Shown piece after piece: positions 45,551-54,240 of a stretch of DNA of 64,000 nt. This DNA is from Levilactobacillus namurensis (GTDB lineage Bacteria > Bacillota > Bacilli > Lactobacillales > Lactobacillaceae): assembly GCF_032197885.1 (NCBI RefSeq), contig NZ_CP134159.1:2046001-2110000 (forward strand). Direction: 5' to 3'. Below the pieces are notes generated by a model, which was given only the letters and a program-made list of their open reading frames with translations, did not search any database and was not told where the DNA came from. Each line of letters opens with the position of its first letter. Positions within the stretch are counted from its first letter, which is position 1. The translations under genes were made by a program, and so were the position numbers.

Positions 45551-47347
45551 TTAATCATGTTGGACATCCACGATATCCTTACCAAAGAGGTCCTCGGCCT
45601 TAGTCACGACCGGATTAGCGGCCGGTTGGTCCGCCGGTATCGGGGCCACAGCGTCCGTAGGTTGCCCGTCCGGAGCTGGCGTTGCCTGGTGACTCGCCGC
45701 ATGTTGCTGGAGATCCGCCTTATGGGTCGCCAGATAGTCCTTCCGAATCGTCGGCCACTGGTCCTTAGGCACAAAGACTACCGGCAACGCCGACCCAATC
45801 ATCCGGTCCAACCCGTTCTCTAACGCATCCGTTAATTCCTGGTCGGTCGTGGCCCGTTGGTACAAGAACGAGTAGTCGAAGGCCACGATAACCCCCGAAT
45901 CCGCCGCCGCAACGGGTTGGGACACCTTCATCACCGCCCGTTGCGTCACCGACAGGCTGTTCAACAGATCCGGCCAGACCTCCTGCAACTGGTTCAGCTT
46001 CCCGCGGGTCGCTGACCCCAAGACCGGATAGATCTTGGCCAGGTTGACTTCCTTTTCCTGCTGGTTCGCCGTTACCCGAGGCTTCGGCCGGGCCGCCGGT
46101 TGTGCGGCCTTGACGCCCCCAGCTTGCTCCAGCCGTTCCAAAGTGGTCTTCAATTGATCGACTTGGTGTTGCAACGCCTGAACCTGCGACTCCGCCGCGG
46201 GTGTCGGCGTGGCCGCAGCCACCGGTGCAGCTGTTGCCGCAACGGGCGCCGCGCCCTTGGTCTGCCCGATTTCCGCCAACTTGATGGTCAGGATTTCCAG
46301 ATAAACGTCGGGGTGGGTGGTAAAGCGCATCTGTTGTTGAATCGCGTTCAACTCATTGATCATCGCGTACATGGTCGCCGCCGGAGTCTGCTTAGCCAGC
46401 GCCTGAAAGTCCGCACTCACGCTCCCCATTTCCGCTTCTTCTACCAATTGAGGGGCCTGTTGGTACAACAATAGGTCGCGGGCGTAGCTGATGAGGTCTT
46501 CGGTGAAGCGTTCGGCATCCTTCCCGGCTTCCAGAACCGACTGTAACGTGGCCAAACCGGCTTTAGTCTCACCGGCCAAGACCTGTTGCACGTAGGTCGC
46601 CAGGAGTTCATGGGTGACACTCCCGGTGACCAGCAACGCGTTATCCAGGGTAATCTCATTGTCCCCAAACGACAACGCCTGATCCAGAATGCTCAACGCA
46701 TCCCGCATCCCCCCTTCGGCGGCCTTCGCAATCACCTTGATGGCCTGGTCGTCGTAGGTCACGTTCTTCTGCTTCAGGATATAGGTCATCCGGTCGTAGC
46801 TATCGCTGGCCGCGATCCGCTTGAAGTCGAACCGTTGAACCCGCGAGATGATGGTCGCCGGAATCTTATGCGGTTCCGTGGTCGCCAGAATGAAGATCAC
46901 GTTAGCTGGCGGCTCTTCCAGGGTCTTCAACAAAGCGTTGAAGGCGCCGGCCGACAGCATATGCACTTCGTCGATGATGTAGACCTTATAGTCGGCCACG
47001 GTCGGCGCATACTTGACCTTGTCCCGAATATCGCGAATCTCTTCGACCCCGTTGTTGGAAGCCGCATCGATTTCGATTACGTCGTTTAAGGTCCCGGCCG
47101 TGATGGCCTTGCAGGTGTCACATTCGTTGCAGGGCTCGCCGTCCTTTTGATGGTGACAATTGATGGCCTTAGCAAAGATCTTAGCGGCCGACGTTTTCCC
47201 CGTTCCCCGGGGACCCGCAAAGAGGTAGGCGTGACTGATTTGGTTAGTCGTGATGGCGTTCTTTAAAGTCCGCGTGATCACTTCTTGTCCGATCATGTCG
47301 TCGAACCGTTGCGGACGCCAGACCCGATAAAGTGCTTGATAAGCCAT
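45551..47347 (-). CDS. dnaX: DNA polymerase III subunits gamma/tau
   Basis: 598 residues. AAA+ motor with Walker A GPRGTGKTS, zinc cysteines in CHHQKDGEPCNECDTC, Walker B IDEVHML and sensor motif ATTEPHKIPATIISR. An alanine/proline-rich linker (about 375-395) leads to the tau C-terminal domain that contacts DnaB helicase and the polymerase. It heads the dnaX-ebfC-recR-yaaL operon. I saw no obvious slippery heptamer for a gamma form. Confidence 0.97.
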   Translation of the reverse strand: MAYQALYRVWRPQRFDDMIGQEVITRTLKNAITTNQISHAYLFAGPRGTGKTSAAKIFAKAINCHHQKDGEPCNECDTCKAITAGTLNDVIEIDAASNNGVEEIRDIRDKVKYAPTVADYKVYIIDEVHMLSAGAFNALLKTLEEPPANVIFILATTEPHKIPATIISRVQRFDFKRIAASDSYDRMTYILKQKNVTYDDQAIKVIAKAAEGGMRDALSILDQALSFGDNEITLDNALLVTGSVTHELLATYVQQVLAGETKAGLATLQSVLEAGKDAERFTEDLISYARDLLLYQQAPQLVEEAEMGSVSADFQALAKQTPAATMYAMINELNAIQQQMRFTTHPDVYLEILTIKLAEIGQTKGAAPVAATAAPVAAATPTPAAESQVQALQHQVDQLKTTLERLEQAGGVKAAQPAARPKPRVTANQQEKEVNLAKIYPVLGSATRGKLNQLQEVWPDLLNSLSVTQRAVMKVSQPVAAADSGVIVAFDYSFLYQRATTDQELTDALENGLDRMIGSALPVVFVPKDQWPTIRKDYLATHKADLQQHAASHQATPAPDGQPTDAVAPIPADQPAANPVVTKAEDLFGKDIVDVQHD

Positions 47348-47479
47348 ATCATCTGTTCCTTTCTACTATTTTATTTCAATCAAAATCGCTGTTCATTATT
47401 ATAGCCTTTTTTACGGGTCGCTGTCACCTCATGACCCGTTTTCCTCTTAATTCGCCTACCGGGCAATAGTCGGTGGCGA
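47348..47479. other. Upstream region of dnaX
   Basis: The dnaX leader; the SD AAAGGAAC is present. No convincing promoter was found. It is followed upstream by repeat copies E and F. Confidence 0.4.
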
Positions 47480-47650
47480 ACTGGCCGGTCCCCTCAGCCG
47501 ATTGGCAGGGCCGTGACGCCAGTGGGCACGACTTTAAGCCGCGCAAAGCCCGCCCGTCTTAAAGCTCGGCCTTAGCCTAAGCCGAGAAGACCACTCGGCT
47601 AACGCTAATTTCACCGGCTGGGCCCTATCGGCTGAGGGGACCTTACATAG
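47480..47650 (-). repeat. Structured intergenic repeat, copy E
   Basis: About 170 bases, minus orientation. The outer stem pairs 47487-47502 with 47627-47642 (16 perfect pairs), then AGGGCC with GGCCCT, with a four-base bulge (TGGC). Inner hairpins GCCGAG/CTCGGC, extended by TTAGC/GCTAA, and CTTTAAG/CTTAAAG. Closest to copy A in the core (AAGGCCGAG, TCGTGCCCAC, GGCGTCACGGCC), but both hairpins differ with compensation. Confidence 0.85.
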
Positions 47651-47788
47651 ATGGTTTCCAATGATAACGGCCAATTTTTGCGTCCAACGCCAGTATCAGC
47701 TGCTGGAAGGGACTGCCTTAAAATTAACCAAGATTAAAATGGCATAAATCCTTACTTGGACGTCGTTACAGGATCATTTCGGCATGAC
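47651..47788. other. Spacer between repeat copies E and F
   Basis: 138 bases with no similarity to the A-B spacer and no recognisable gene. Confidence 0.4.
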
Positions 47789-47949
47789 GGTAAGCCGTGA
47801 GGGCGGGCCAGACAGGGCTCAGCCGTGAAATTTTCCTTGGTGAGCGTCTTTCAGCTCGCCTAGGAAAAGGCCAAGCTTGGAGACCTGTACTTCGGGCGCC
47901 AAGTTGTGCCCACGGCGTTCCAGCCCTGTCTGGTCCGCCCGGTAAGGCG
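47789..47949 (+). repeat. Structured intergenic repeat, copy F
   Basis: 161 bases between GGTAAGCCGTGAGGG and CCCGGTAAGGCG. Outer stem 47801-47819 with 47922-47940 (19 pairs, one mismatch). First inner hairpin GGTGAGC/GCTCGCC, extended by TTTTCCT/AGGAAAA. It shares the outer-stem core CAGACAGGGCT with copy B, but the first hairpin differs on both sides. Paired with copy E. Confidence 0.88.
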
Positions 47950-47980
47950 ACCATTGACTGACTATTCCAGTACCAGAACT

Positions 47981-48009
47981 AAAAAAACTCCCGGTCAGCG
48001 ACCAGGAGT
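47981..48009 (-). terminator. Terminator after the SRP RNA
   Basis: ACTCC-GGTC pairs with GACC-GGAGT over an AGC loop, followed by seven T bases on the minus strand. Confidence 0.9.
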
Positions 48010-48021
48010 GCTCATTATCTC

Positions 48022-48117
48022 ATAAACTTGAAGCACAAAGCGAATCAGACTTAGTGCTGCTTCCTTCCGGACCTGACACGATTCGTAAGCCCGCCCTTGC
48101 TTCAAGGCCTTAACGGC
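48022..48117 (-). ncRNA. ffs: Signal recognition particle RNA (small bacterial type)
   Basis: On the minus strand GTCAGGTCCGGAAGGAAGCAG is the invariant domain IV tetraloop and asymmetric loop that bind Ffh. The basal stem CTTGAAGCA (48106-48098) pairs perfectly with TGCTTCAAG (48035-48027), giving the one-hairpin small SRP RNA. A promoter and terminator flank it. The location between tadA and dnaX is the usual one. Exact ends are estimated. Confidence 0.95.
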
Positions 48118-48124
48118 AAGTACT

Positions 48125-48153
48125 AGTGTATCATGATTTTTCTGGACTGTCTA
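48125..48153 (-). promoter_or_regulatory. SRP RNA promoter
   Basis: TAGACA (48148-48153), a 17-base spacer and TACACT (48125-48130) on the minus strand. The -35 lies inside the 3' end of tadA. Transcription should start near 48117. Confidence 0.8.
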
Positions 48154-48682
48154 GCGTCTTATCAGTCGCGGCTTTCTGTGCCGCGCGCCGGGCCTTCTTA
48201 GCCACCTTCGCGCGTTGCCGAGCCGCCTTGAAGAATGACACTAACCGTTCGCCGGACTCCTTCGCTAGCAAGCCCTCGTAGACCTTGACCTGGTGGTTCA
48301 GTCGGTCATCCGTCAGCGTCTCATACAGACTATCGACGGCCCCCGCCTTGGGGTCCCGGGCGCCATAGTACACCACCGGAATCCGTGAATTAATGATGGC
48401 CCCGCTACACATCAAGCAGGGTTCGATCGTAACGTACATTTCACAGTCTTCCAGACGCCAACTCCGTAACGTGGCACAGGCTTCTTCAATGGCCCGAATC
48501 TCGGCGTGTAACGTAGCGTCGTTAGCGTGCTCCCGGAGGTTATGCCCCCGGCCGATGATCTGTCCGTCGTGGACGATGACCGCCCCAATGGGAACTTCAC
48601 CAATCAGGCCGGCCTGGTCAGCTTCAAAGAGCGCCTCTTGCATATAGTGGCGTTGCGTATCCGAATAAGTTAACTGCCGCAT
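48131..48682 (-). CDS. tadA: tRNA-specific adenosine deaminase TadA
   Basis: 183 residues. Zinc and catalytic motifs are HAEIRAIEEA and PCLMCSGAI, with the family segment RIPVVYYGARDPKAG. It makes inosine at the wobble position of tRNA-Arg(ACG). A basic C-terminal tail of about 30 residues (RQRAKVAKKARRAAQK) extends the usual core. Start has AAGGGGCGG. The stop overlaps the SRP RNA promoter. Confidence 0.95.
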   Translation of the reverse strand: MRQLTYSDTQRHYMQEALFEADQAGLIGEVPIGAVIVHDGQIIGRGHNLREHANDATLHAEIRAIEEACATLRSWRLEDCEMYVTIEPCLMCSGAIINSRIPVVYYGARDPKAGAVDSLYETLTDDRLNHQVKVYEGLLAKESGERLVSFFKAARQRAKVAKKARRAAQKAATDKTLDSPEKS

Positions 48683-48697
48683 TCAACCGCCCCTTTT

Positions 48698-49312
48698 CTA
48701 TGATGATGCGTTCTGTCGGCTCTCCAGGATATAGTAGCCCTTATCCTTCTTCAGGATCTGGCAATTGCCAAACGTGGCCGTCATGGTCTTCTTAGCCGAT
48801 GGCGCCCCCTGCTTCTTCTGCAAGACCACCGTTAGGGTCCCGCCAGGTAAGAGGTGTTGCGCCGCCTCGGTCAACATGCTGGTCACCACGGCCTTGCCTG
48901 CCCGAACGGGAGGATTGGTCAGGATGGCCGCGTACCGTTGGGTGCCCAACGCTGCGTAACGGTCAGATTCGACAATGGTCACGTTAGTAATCTGATTAGC
49001 CGTTGCATTTTGTTGCGCTAACGACAGCGCAAGTTCATTCACATCCGCCATGGTCACTTGCCGATCCGGCCACCGCTTAGCCAAGGCCAGACCGATGGGA
49101 CCGTACCCGCAGCCCAGGTCCAACCACGGGCCCGCCGGCGTTTGGTCCGCTTCAAACGCGTTCAATAACGCGCAGGAACCGTAGTCGACCCGGCTCTTTG
49201 AAAAGACCCCGTTGTCGGTGGTAAACAACAATTCGTTACCTAAGAGGGTGAACGGCCAATGACGTTCTTCGTGTACAACATCTGGATTTTGTGTATAATA
49301 GTGATTAGTCAT
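48698..49312 (-). CDS. RsmC-like class I methyltransferase (rRNA guanine N2 type)
   Basis: 204 residues from ATG 49312 (AAAGGTGG nine bases before; a GTG four codons upstream overlaps that site). Rossmann-fold SAM motif LDLGCGYGPIGLALA and the catalytic ILTNPPVRAGK, whose NPP motif is typical of RsmC-type enzymes that methylate guanine in 16S rRNA. Single-domain, as in Gram-positive YbxB-type proteins. The exact target is inferred. Confidence 0.88.
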   Translation of the reverse strand: MTNHYYTQNPDVVHEERHWPFTLLGNELLFTTDNGVFSKSRVDYGSCALLNAFEADQTPAGPWLDLGCGYGPIGLALAKRWPDRQVTMADVNELALSLAQQNATANQITNVTIVESDRYAALGTQRYAAILTNPPVRAGKAVVTSMLTEAAQHLLPGGTLTVVLQKKQGAPSAKKTMTATFGNCQILKKDKGYYILESRQNASS

Positions 49313-49385
49313 TTTCGAGACCACCTTTTAGGTTTATTTTACCGTAGAAGTTTGGTCCGTGCCAAATAGAATAATTAAGTCGCGT

Positions 49386-49446
49386 AAAGCACTATATTTA
49401 GTGGTTATTGTATATCCCAACCACCAAATATGGTGCTTTTTTCGAT
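49386..49446 (+). terminator. Long terminator-like hairpin upstream of nrdH
   Basis: AAGCACTATATTTAGTGG pairs with CCACCAAATATGGTGCTT (three mismatches) around about 16 bases, followed by TTTTTTCG on the plus strand. The gene behind it is divergent, so on the plus strand no gene needs this terminator; it could attenuate an nrd leader or end a small RNA. Confidence 0.6.
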
Positions 49447-49512
49447 TGCGTTTTTTTAAATCTGGTGTACACTAAACACATTGATAACCAAATGTAAGAG
49501 GATGTGCGTAAC

Positions 49513-49740
49513 ATGAAAGTAACGGTTTATTCTAAAAACAACTGCATGCAATGCAAGATGACGAAGCGTTTCTTAACCGAACACAATGTGGCGTTTGAAG
49601 AACGCAATATTAACCAGAATCCGGAATATGTCACTTATCTAAAAGAACAGGGATTTCAGTCCCTTCCGGTCGTTGAAGCTGCTGGGCACAAGGCCTTTTT
49701 TGGGTTTCGTCCAGATCAATTGCAACAAATCGCGGGTTAA
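49513..49740 (+). CDS. nrdH: NrdH-redoxin
   Basis: 75 residues from ATG 49513 (AAGAGGATG upstream; a GTG three codons earlier is less likely). The glutaredoxin-like fold has active site CMQCKMTKRFL and the SLPVVE cis-proline segment. It is the electron donor for the class Ib ribonucleotide reductase NrdEF, encoded next. A terminator lies between it and nrdE. Confidence 0.95.
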   Translation: MKVTVYSKNNCMQCKMTKRFLTEHNVAFEERNINQNPEYVTYLKEQGFQSLPVVEAAGHKAFFGFRPDQLQQIAG

Positions 49741-49767
49741 CTGAAGTTCGACAAACCCGTCTTGGCG

Positions 49768-49799
49768 ACGCCGTGTTTGTTCACGGGGCCGTTTTTTTA
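49768..49799 (+). terminator. Terminator-like hairpin between nrdH and nrdE
   Basis: CGACGCCGTG pairs with CACGGGGCCG (two mismatches) over TTTGTT, followed by TTTTTTT. Only 45 bases remain before nrdE, so partial read-through would set a high NrdH to NrdEF ratio. Confidence 0.75.
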
Positions 49800-49844
49800 G
49801 TGGTCAGTTGACCGATCAGTCCATTCTAAGAGAAAGAAGCGAGT

Positions 49845-52016
49845 ATGCGCATGAGCCTAAAAGATTTACAAGACGTCACGTATTATGATTTAAACAACGA
49901 GATCAACATCCCCGTTGATGGTCAGATTCCTTTGAATAAAGACCAAGAAGCCCTCGAAGCCTTCCTACGAGAAAACGTCCGGCCTAACACCAAGACCTTC
50001 GCGTCCTTACGGGAACGGTTCGACTACTTGATCCAAGAAGATTACGTCGAAACTCAGGTCATCACCCAGTACCCGTTCTCCTTTATCGAAGACCTCTACG
50101 CCTACCTAAAGGCCCAAAACTTCCACTTCAAGTCCTTCATGGCCGCCTATAAGTTCTACGCGCAATACGCGATGAAGACCAACGACAACGCCTATTACCT
50201 AGAGAACTTTATCGACCGGGTCGCCATGAACGCCCTGGACTTTGCGGAAGGTGACCAGCAACTGGCCCACGATCTCGCCGATGAGATCATCCACCAACGC
50301 TACCAACCCGCGACCCCCAGCTTCCTTAGTGCTGGCCGGGCCCGGCGTGGTGAACTGGTCTCCTGCTTCTTGATCCAATCCACCGACGACATGAACACGA
50401 TCGGCCGGACCATCAATTCCGCTCTGCAGCTGTCCCGTATCGGTGGCGGGGTCGGCATCAACCTCTCGAACCTGCGGGAGGCCGGCGCACCCATCAAGCA
50501 TATCGCGGGGGCCGCTTCCGGCGTCGTCCCCGTCATGAAGCTGCTCGAAGACAGTTTCTCCTACTCCAACCAACTGGGACAGCGTCAAGGGGCCGGGGTG
50601 GTCTACCTCAGCGTCTTCCATCCCGATATCATTGCGTTTCTAGGGGCTAAGAAGGAAAATGCCGATGAGAAGATTCGGCTGAAGACCCTGTCCCTGGGCG
50701 TCACCGTTCCGGACAAGTTCTACCAGCTCTGTGAAGCAGACGCGGACATGTACCTGTTCAGTCCTTACGACGTGGAACGCCTCTACGGCAAGCCTTTCTC
50801 CTACGTGGACATCACGGCGGAATACGACAAGTTAGTCGCCAACCCCGAGGTTCACAAAAAGCAGATCAAGGCTCGGGAACTGGAAACCGAGATTGGGAAA
50901 CTGCAACAGGAATCCGGCTACCCTTACATCGTGAACGTCGACACGGCCAACCGCGAGAACCCCATCCAGGGACGAATCGTGATGAGCAACCTGTGTTCCG
51001 AAATCATGCAGGTTCAGACGCCGACGACCTACAATAACCGGCAAGAAGCCGAAAAATTAGGCACCGACATTTCTTGTAACCTGGGCTCGACCAACATCGT
51101 TAACCTAATGGCCTCCCCCGACTTCGGTCACTCCGTGGAGACCATGGTCCGAGCGTTGACCTTCGTGACCGACCACTCCGATATCGACGTGGTCCCGTCG
51201 ATCCAACACGGTAACCACCTGGCCCACACCATTGGTCTAGGTGCCATGGGGCTACACAGCTACTTTGCTAAGAACCACATGATGTACGGGTCTAAGGACA
51301 GTATCGCCTTCACCAGCGTCTACTTCATGCTGTTAAACTACTGGACGTTAAAGGCCTCTAACCAGATTGCCAAGGAACGCCACGAGACGTTCCACAACTT
51401 CGAGAACAGCAAGTACGCCGATGGGTCCTACTTCGACCGGTACACCCAAAAGGACTGGCGGCCAACCTCCCAGAAGGTCCAAGCCCTCTTCGGTAACATC
51501 TGGTTACCATCCCCAGATGACTGGGCCCAACTCAAGGCCGACGTGATGCGTGATGGGCTGTACCACCAGAACCGGATGGCCGTTGCGCCCAACGGATCAA
51601 TCTCCTACATCAACGACACCACGGCCAGCTTGCACCCGACCATCAACCGGATCGAGGAGCGCCAGGAAAAGAAGATTGGGAAGATCTACTATCCCGCACC
51701 TTACCTCAGCAACGACACCATGCCGTACTACAAGTCCGCTTACGACACCGACATGCGTCGGGTCATCGACGTCTACGCCGCGGCCCAACAGCACGTGGAC
51801 CAAGGGATGAGTCTGACTTTATTCATGCGTTCGACGATTCCGGCAGGCCTCTACGAATGGAAGAACGGGCGCACGGATAAGATGACCACCCGGGATCTGA
51901 GTATCCTGCGGAATTACGCCCACCGTAAGGGCATCAAGTCCATCTACTACGTCCGGACCTTTACCGACGATAACAGTGAAGTGGGCGCCAACCAATGTGA
52001 AAGCTGTGTCATCTAG
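49845..52016 (+). CDS. nrdE: Class Ib ribonucleotide reductase alpha subunit NrdE
   Basis: 723 residues. The N-terminus lacks the ATP cone that class Ia carries. The radical-site cysteine lies in SNLCSEI (Asn-x-Cys-x-Glu pattern), the redox partner cysteines in ELVSCFLIQS and in the downstream SCNLGSTN segment, and the C-terminal shuttle pair is QCESCVI. It reduces ribonucleoside diphosphates with NrdF and NrdH. ATG codons at 49845 and 49851 are both possible. nrdI is not adjacent. Confidence 0.97.
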   Translation: MRMSLKDLQDVTYYDLNNEINIPVDGQIPLNKDQEALEAFLRENVRPNTKTFASLRERFDYLIQEDYVETQVITQYPFSFIEDLYAYLKAQNFHFKSFMAAYKFYAQYAMKTNDNAYYLENFIDRVAMNALDFAEGDQQLAHDLADEIIHQRYQPATPSFLSAGRARRGELVSCFLIQSTDDMNTIGRTINSALQLSRIGGGVGINLSNLREAGAPIKHIAGAASGVVPVMKLLEDSFSYSNQLGQRQGAGVVYLSVFHPDIIAFLGAKKENADEKIRLKTLSLGVTVPDKFYQLCEADADMYLFSPYDVERLYGKPFSYVDITAEYDKLVANPEVHKKQIKARELETEIGKLQQESGYPYIVNVDTANRENPIQGRIVMSNLCSEIMQVQTPTTYNNRQEAEKLGTDISCNLGSTNIVNLMASPDFGHSVETMVRALTFVTDHSDIDVVPSIQHGNHLAHTIGLGAMGLHSYFAKNHMMYGSKDSIAFTSVYFMLLNYWTLKASNQIAKERHETFHNFENSKYADGSYFDRYTQKDWRPTSQKVQALFGNIWLPSPDDWAQLKADVMRDGLYHQNRMAVAPNGSISYINDTTASLHPTINRIEERQEKKIGKIYYPAPYLSNDTMPYYKSAYDTDMRRVIDVYAAAQQHVDQGMSLTLFMRSTIPAGLYEWKNGRTDKMTTRDLSILRNYAHRKGIKSIYYVRTFTDDNSEVGANQCESCVI

Positions 52017-52049
52017 GACACTTTAACGCATGACAAGGGAGTGCTGAAT

Positions 52050-53060
52050 ATGGCAACAATGAACAGCGATGGCAATTACCAAGCCATCAACTGGAATCAA
52101 GTTTCTGACGAAATCGATAAGGCGACCTGGGAAAAGCTGACCGAGCAATTCTGGTTGGACACCCGGATCCCCGTCTCCAACGACTTAGACGATTGGCGGA
52201 CCCTAGATACCGACCATAAATGGGTGGTCGGCCACGTCTTCGGGGGGTTGACCCTCCTGGACACCCTCCAGTCTCAAGACGGCATGGCCGCGTTACGGCG
52301 GGACGTCAAGACCCAACACGAAACGGCCGTCCTCAACAACATTCAATTCATGGAATCCGTCCACGCTAAGAGCTACTCGACCATCTTCTCGACGCTCAAC
52401 ACGCCAGACGAAATCGACGAGATCTTTAAGTGGAGTGACTCCGAAGAGTTCTTACAGAACAAGACTAAGCGGATCTACACCCTGTACCACGATGACGAAC
52501 ATCCCCTGAAGAAGAAGATCTCCAGTGTCTTTCTGGAAACCTTCCTGTTCTACAGCGGCTTCTTCACCCCACTGTATTACTTGGGGCACAACAAGCTCGC
52601 CAACGTGGCCGAAATCATCAAGTTGATCCTGCGGGACGAATCCGTCCACGGCACCTACATCGGCTACAAGTTCCAGCTGGGGATGAAGGAACTCGGTGAA
52701 AACGAGCAGCAGGAGCTCAAAGACTGGATGTACGACTTCCTGTACAACCTCTACGACAACGAAGAGAAGTACACCCACTTGATGTACGACCAAGTGGGCT
52801 GGACCGATGAAGTCCTGACGTTCATCCGCTACAACGCCAACAAGGCTTTGATGAACTTGGGACAGGACCCCCTGTTCCCCGACACCGCTGAGGACGTTAA
52901 CCCCATCGTGATGAACGGGATCTCGACGTCAACGGCCAACCACGACTTCTTCTCACAGGTCGGTAACGGCTACCTGTTAGGAAACGTGGAAGCCATGAAC
53001 GACAGTGATTACCAGATTGGCGAACCCGCTGACCCGGAAGACCCGAACCACGACAAGTAA
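52050..53060 (+). CDS. nrdF: Class Ib ribonucleotide reductase beta subunit NrdF
   Basis: 336 residues from ATG 52050 (AAGGGAG eight bases before). Metal ligands and radical tyrosine are in place: the first helix pair has MESVHAKSYSTIF (Glu, His and the radical Tyr), the second has LETFLFYSGF and RDESVHGTYIG. It holds the dimanganese or diiron tyrosyl radical. It follows nrdE by 33 bases. The C-terminus (EPADPEDPNHDK) is unlike the usual conserved tail in detail. Confidence 0.97.
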   Translation: MATMNSDGNYQAINWNQVSDEIDKATWEKLTEQFWLDTRIPVSNDLDDWRTLDTDHKWVVGHVFGGLTLLDTLQSQDGMAALRRDVKTQHETAVLNNIQFMESVHAKSYSTIFSTLNTPDEIDEIFKWSDSEEFLQNKTKRIYTLYHDDEHPLKKKISSVFLETFLFYSGFFTPLYYLGHNKLANVAEIIKLILRDESVHGTYIGYKFQLGMKELGENEQQELKDWMYDFLYNLYDNEEKYTHLMYDQVGWTDEVLTFIRYNANKALMNLGQDPLFPDTAEDVNPIVMNGISTSTANHDFFSQVGNGYLLGNVEAMNDSDYQIGEPADPEDPNHDK

Positions 53061-53075
53061 ATTCAAAATGACTTT

Positions 53076-53112
53076 AAAACGACGCCTATTCAGAAATAGG
53101 CGTCGTTTTTTG
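53076..53112 (+). terminator. Terminator after nrdF
   Basis: AAACGACGCCTATT pairs with AATAGGCGTCGTTT around CAGA and runs into TTTTTT. A 14-base perfect stem. Confidence 0.93.
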
Positions 53113-53232
53113 TTCCCAATTTACGCTGTTTTTGCATCGGCCAAGTCATTGATTCCCCATAACCGTTAAGGACCTGTTACGCTAAACTTAACTAAAAAGA
53201 GTGCCCAATTTTTTCAGAAAGAAGGTCATGCC

Positions 53233-53502
53233 ATGCCAGCCCCTCTATGGACCGGGGACACCGCCCTGTGGCTATTAATGATCACGTTACTCTGCGCGCC
53301 CCTCATCACCCGAATTTACCAAAATCGCCGCATTGTTGGCGTCCTGAATAACGTCTGGGTCAATCAAGCCTGGATCATCGTTGGGACGCCATTATTGGTG
53401 CACCTTGGCCTGGGCTGGCCCCTAGAATCCAGCGTTTTTTGGCTGCTCAGTATTCTACTCATCAGTGGTCTGTCCGCTTGGCTGTGGACCTCAGCCCGCT
53501 GA
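53233..53502 (+). CDS. Small membrane protein of unknown function
   Basis: 89 residues with three hydrophobic segments (about 10-27, 44-61 and 66-85) and a short basic loop YQNRRIVG. The ATG has GAAGGTC nearby. Nothing in the sequence identifies a family, and the neighbours (nrdF and a LOG protein) give no lead. Length, hydrophobic pattern and ribosome binding site make a real gene likely. Confidence 0.55.
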   Translation: MPAPLWTGDTALWLLMITLLCAPLITRIYQNRRIVGVLNNVWVNQAWIIVGTPLLVHLGLGWPLESSVFWLLSILLISGLSAWLWTSAR

Positions 53503-53556
53503 TTGCGTGACCCAGAATGGATGCCAAGTTCAGTGTTAGGGGTCTCTTGCTTGCGG

Positions 53557-53562
53557 TATAAT
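53557..53562 (+). promoter_or_regulatory. -10 element before the LOG-family gene
   Basis: A perfect TATAAT 33 bases before the ATG. The -35 region is poor. Confidence 0.5.
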
Positions 53563-53595
53563 GGGACCATCTTATGCTTTTCAGGGGGTTCTACC

Positions 53596-54174
53596 ATGCC
53601 AACAATCAAAAATGTCTGTGTCTTCTGCGGGTCTAATCACGGCTTAGACCCGGCCTTTAAGCAACAAACCGTGGCGTTAGGCCAGTACCTAGCGGCCCAT
53701 CACCATCCCGTGGTCTACGGTGGCGGAAAGGAAGGGTTAATGGGCACCATCGCCGAATCAACCCTGGCCGCCGGCGGTGAAGTCATCGGCATCATCCCCA
53801 CCTTTCTCCAAGAGATGGGCCTTGCCAAGATGGATGTGACACGCCTAATTCAAACCAGCACGATGGACGAACGTAAGGACGAAATGTTGCGCCAAGCTGA
53901 CGCCTTTATCGTTCTTCCCGGGGGCTTCGGTACCTTCGAAGAGTTCACGACCATGCTGTCCTGGAGCCAACTCAACGTCCACCAGAAACCCATCGCGTTG
54001 TTCAACATCAACCATTACTTCGACGACCTGGTGGCCATGATGCAAAAATCCTGTGACGAAGGCTTCGCCCCCCAGGCTAACATGGACCTGTTCCTAGCCG
54101 CCGATAATATTCCGGCCATGTTTGCAGGATTCGCGGCCTTCAAGCACCAGTTGCCTTACAAGTACACCAACTAA
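53596..54174 (+). CDS. LOG-family nucleoside-5'-monophosphate phosphoribohydrolase
   Basis: 192 residues from ATG 53596 (CAGGGGGTTC before it). The family signature is PGGFGTFEEFTTMLSW, with VCVFCGSNHG at the N-terminus and VVYGGGKEGLMG in the Rossmann part. LOG/TIGR00730 enzymes cleave cytokinin-type or other nucleoside monophosphates to base and ribose phosphate. In bacteria the substrate is mostly unknown. Stands alone with its own promoter. Confidence 0.92.
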   Translation: MPTIKNVCVFCGSNHGLDPAFKQQTVALGQYLAAHHHPVVYGGGKEGLMGTIAESTLAAGGEVIGIIPTFLQEMGLAKMDVTRLIQTSTMDERKDEMLRQADAFIVLPGGFGTFEEFTTMLSWSQLNVHQKPIALFNINHYFDDLVAMMQKSCDEGFAPQANMDLFLAADNIPAMFAGFAAFKHQLPYKYTN

Positions 54175-54189
54175 TTAAAGTCATAGTTT

Positions 54190-54232
54190 AAGGGGGCACC
54201 AACGATGGAATCGTCGTTGGTGCCCCCTTTTC
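54190..54232. terminator. Bidirectional terminator between the LOG gene and mprF
   Basis: AGGGGGCACCAACGA pairs with TCGTTGGTGCCCCCT around TGGAA with a T tract on the right and an A-rich side on the left. Very stable. Confidence 0.92.
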
Positions 54233-54240
54233 AGGCTATT

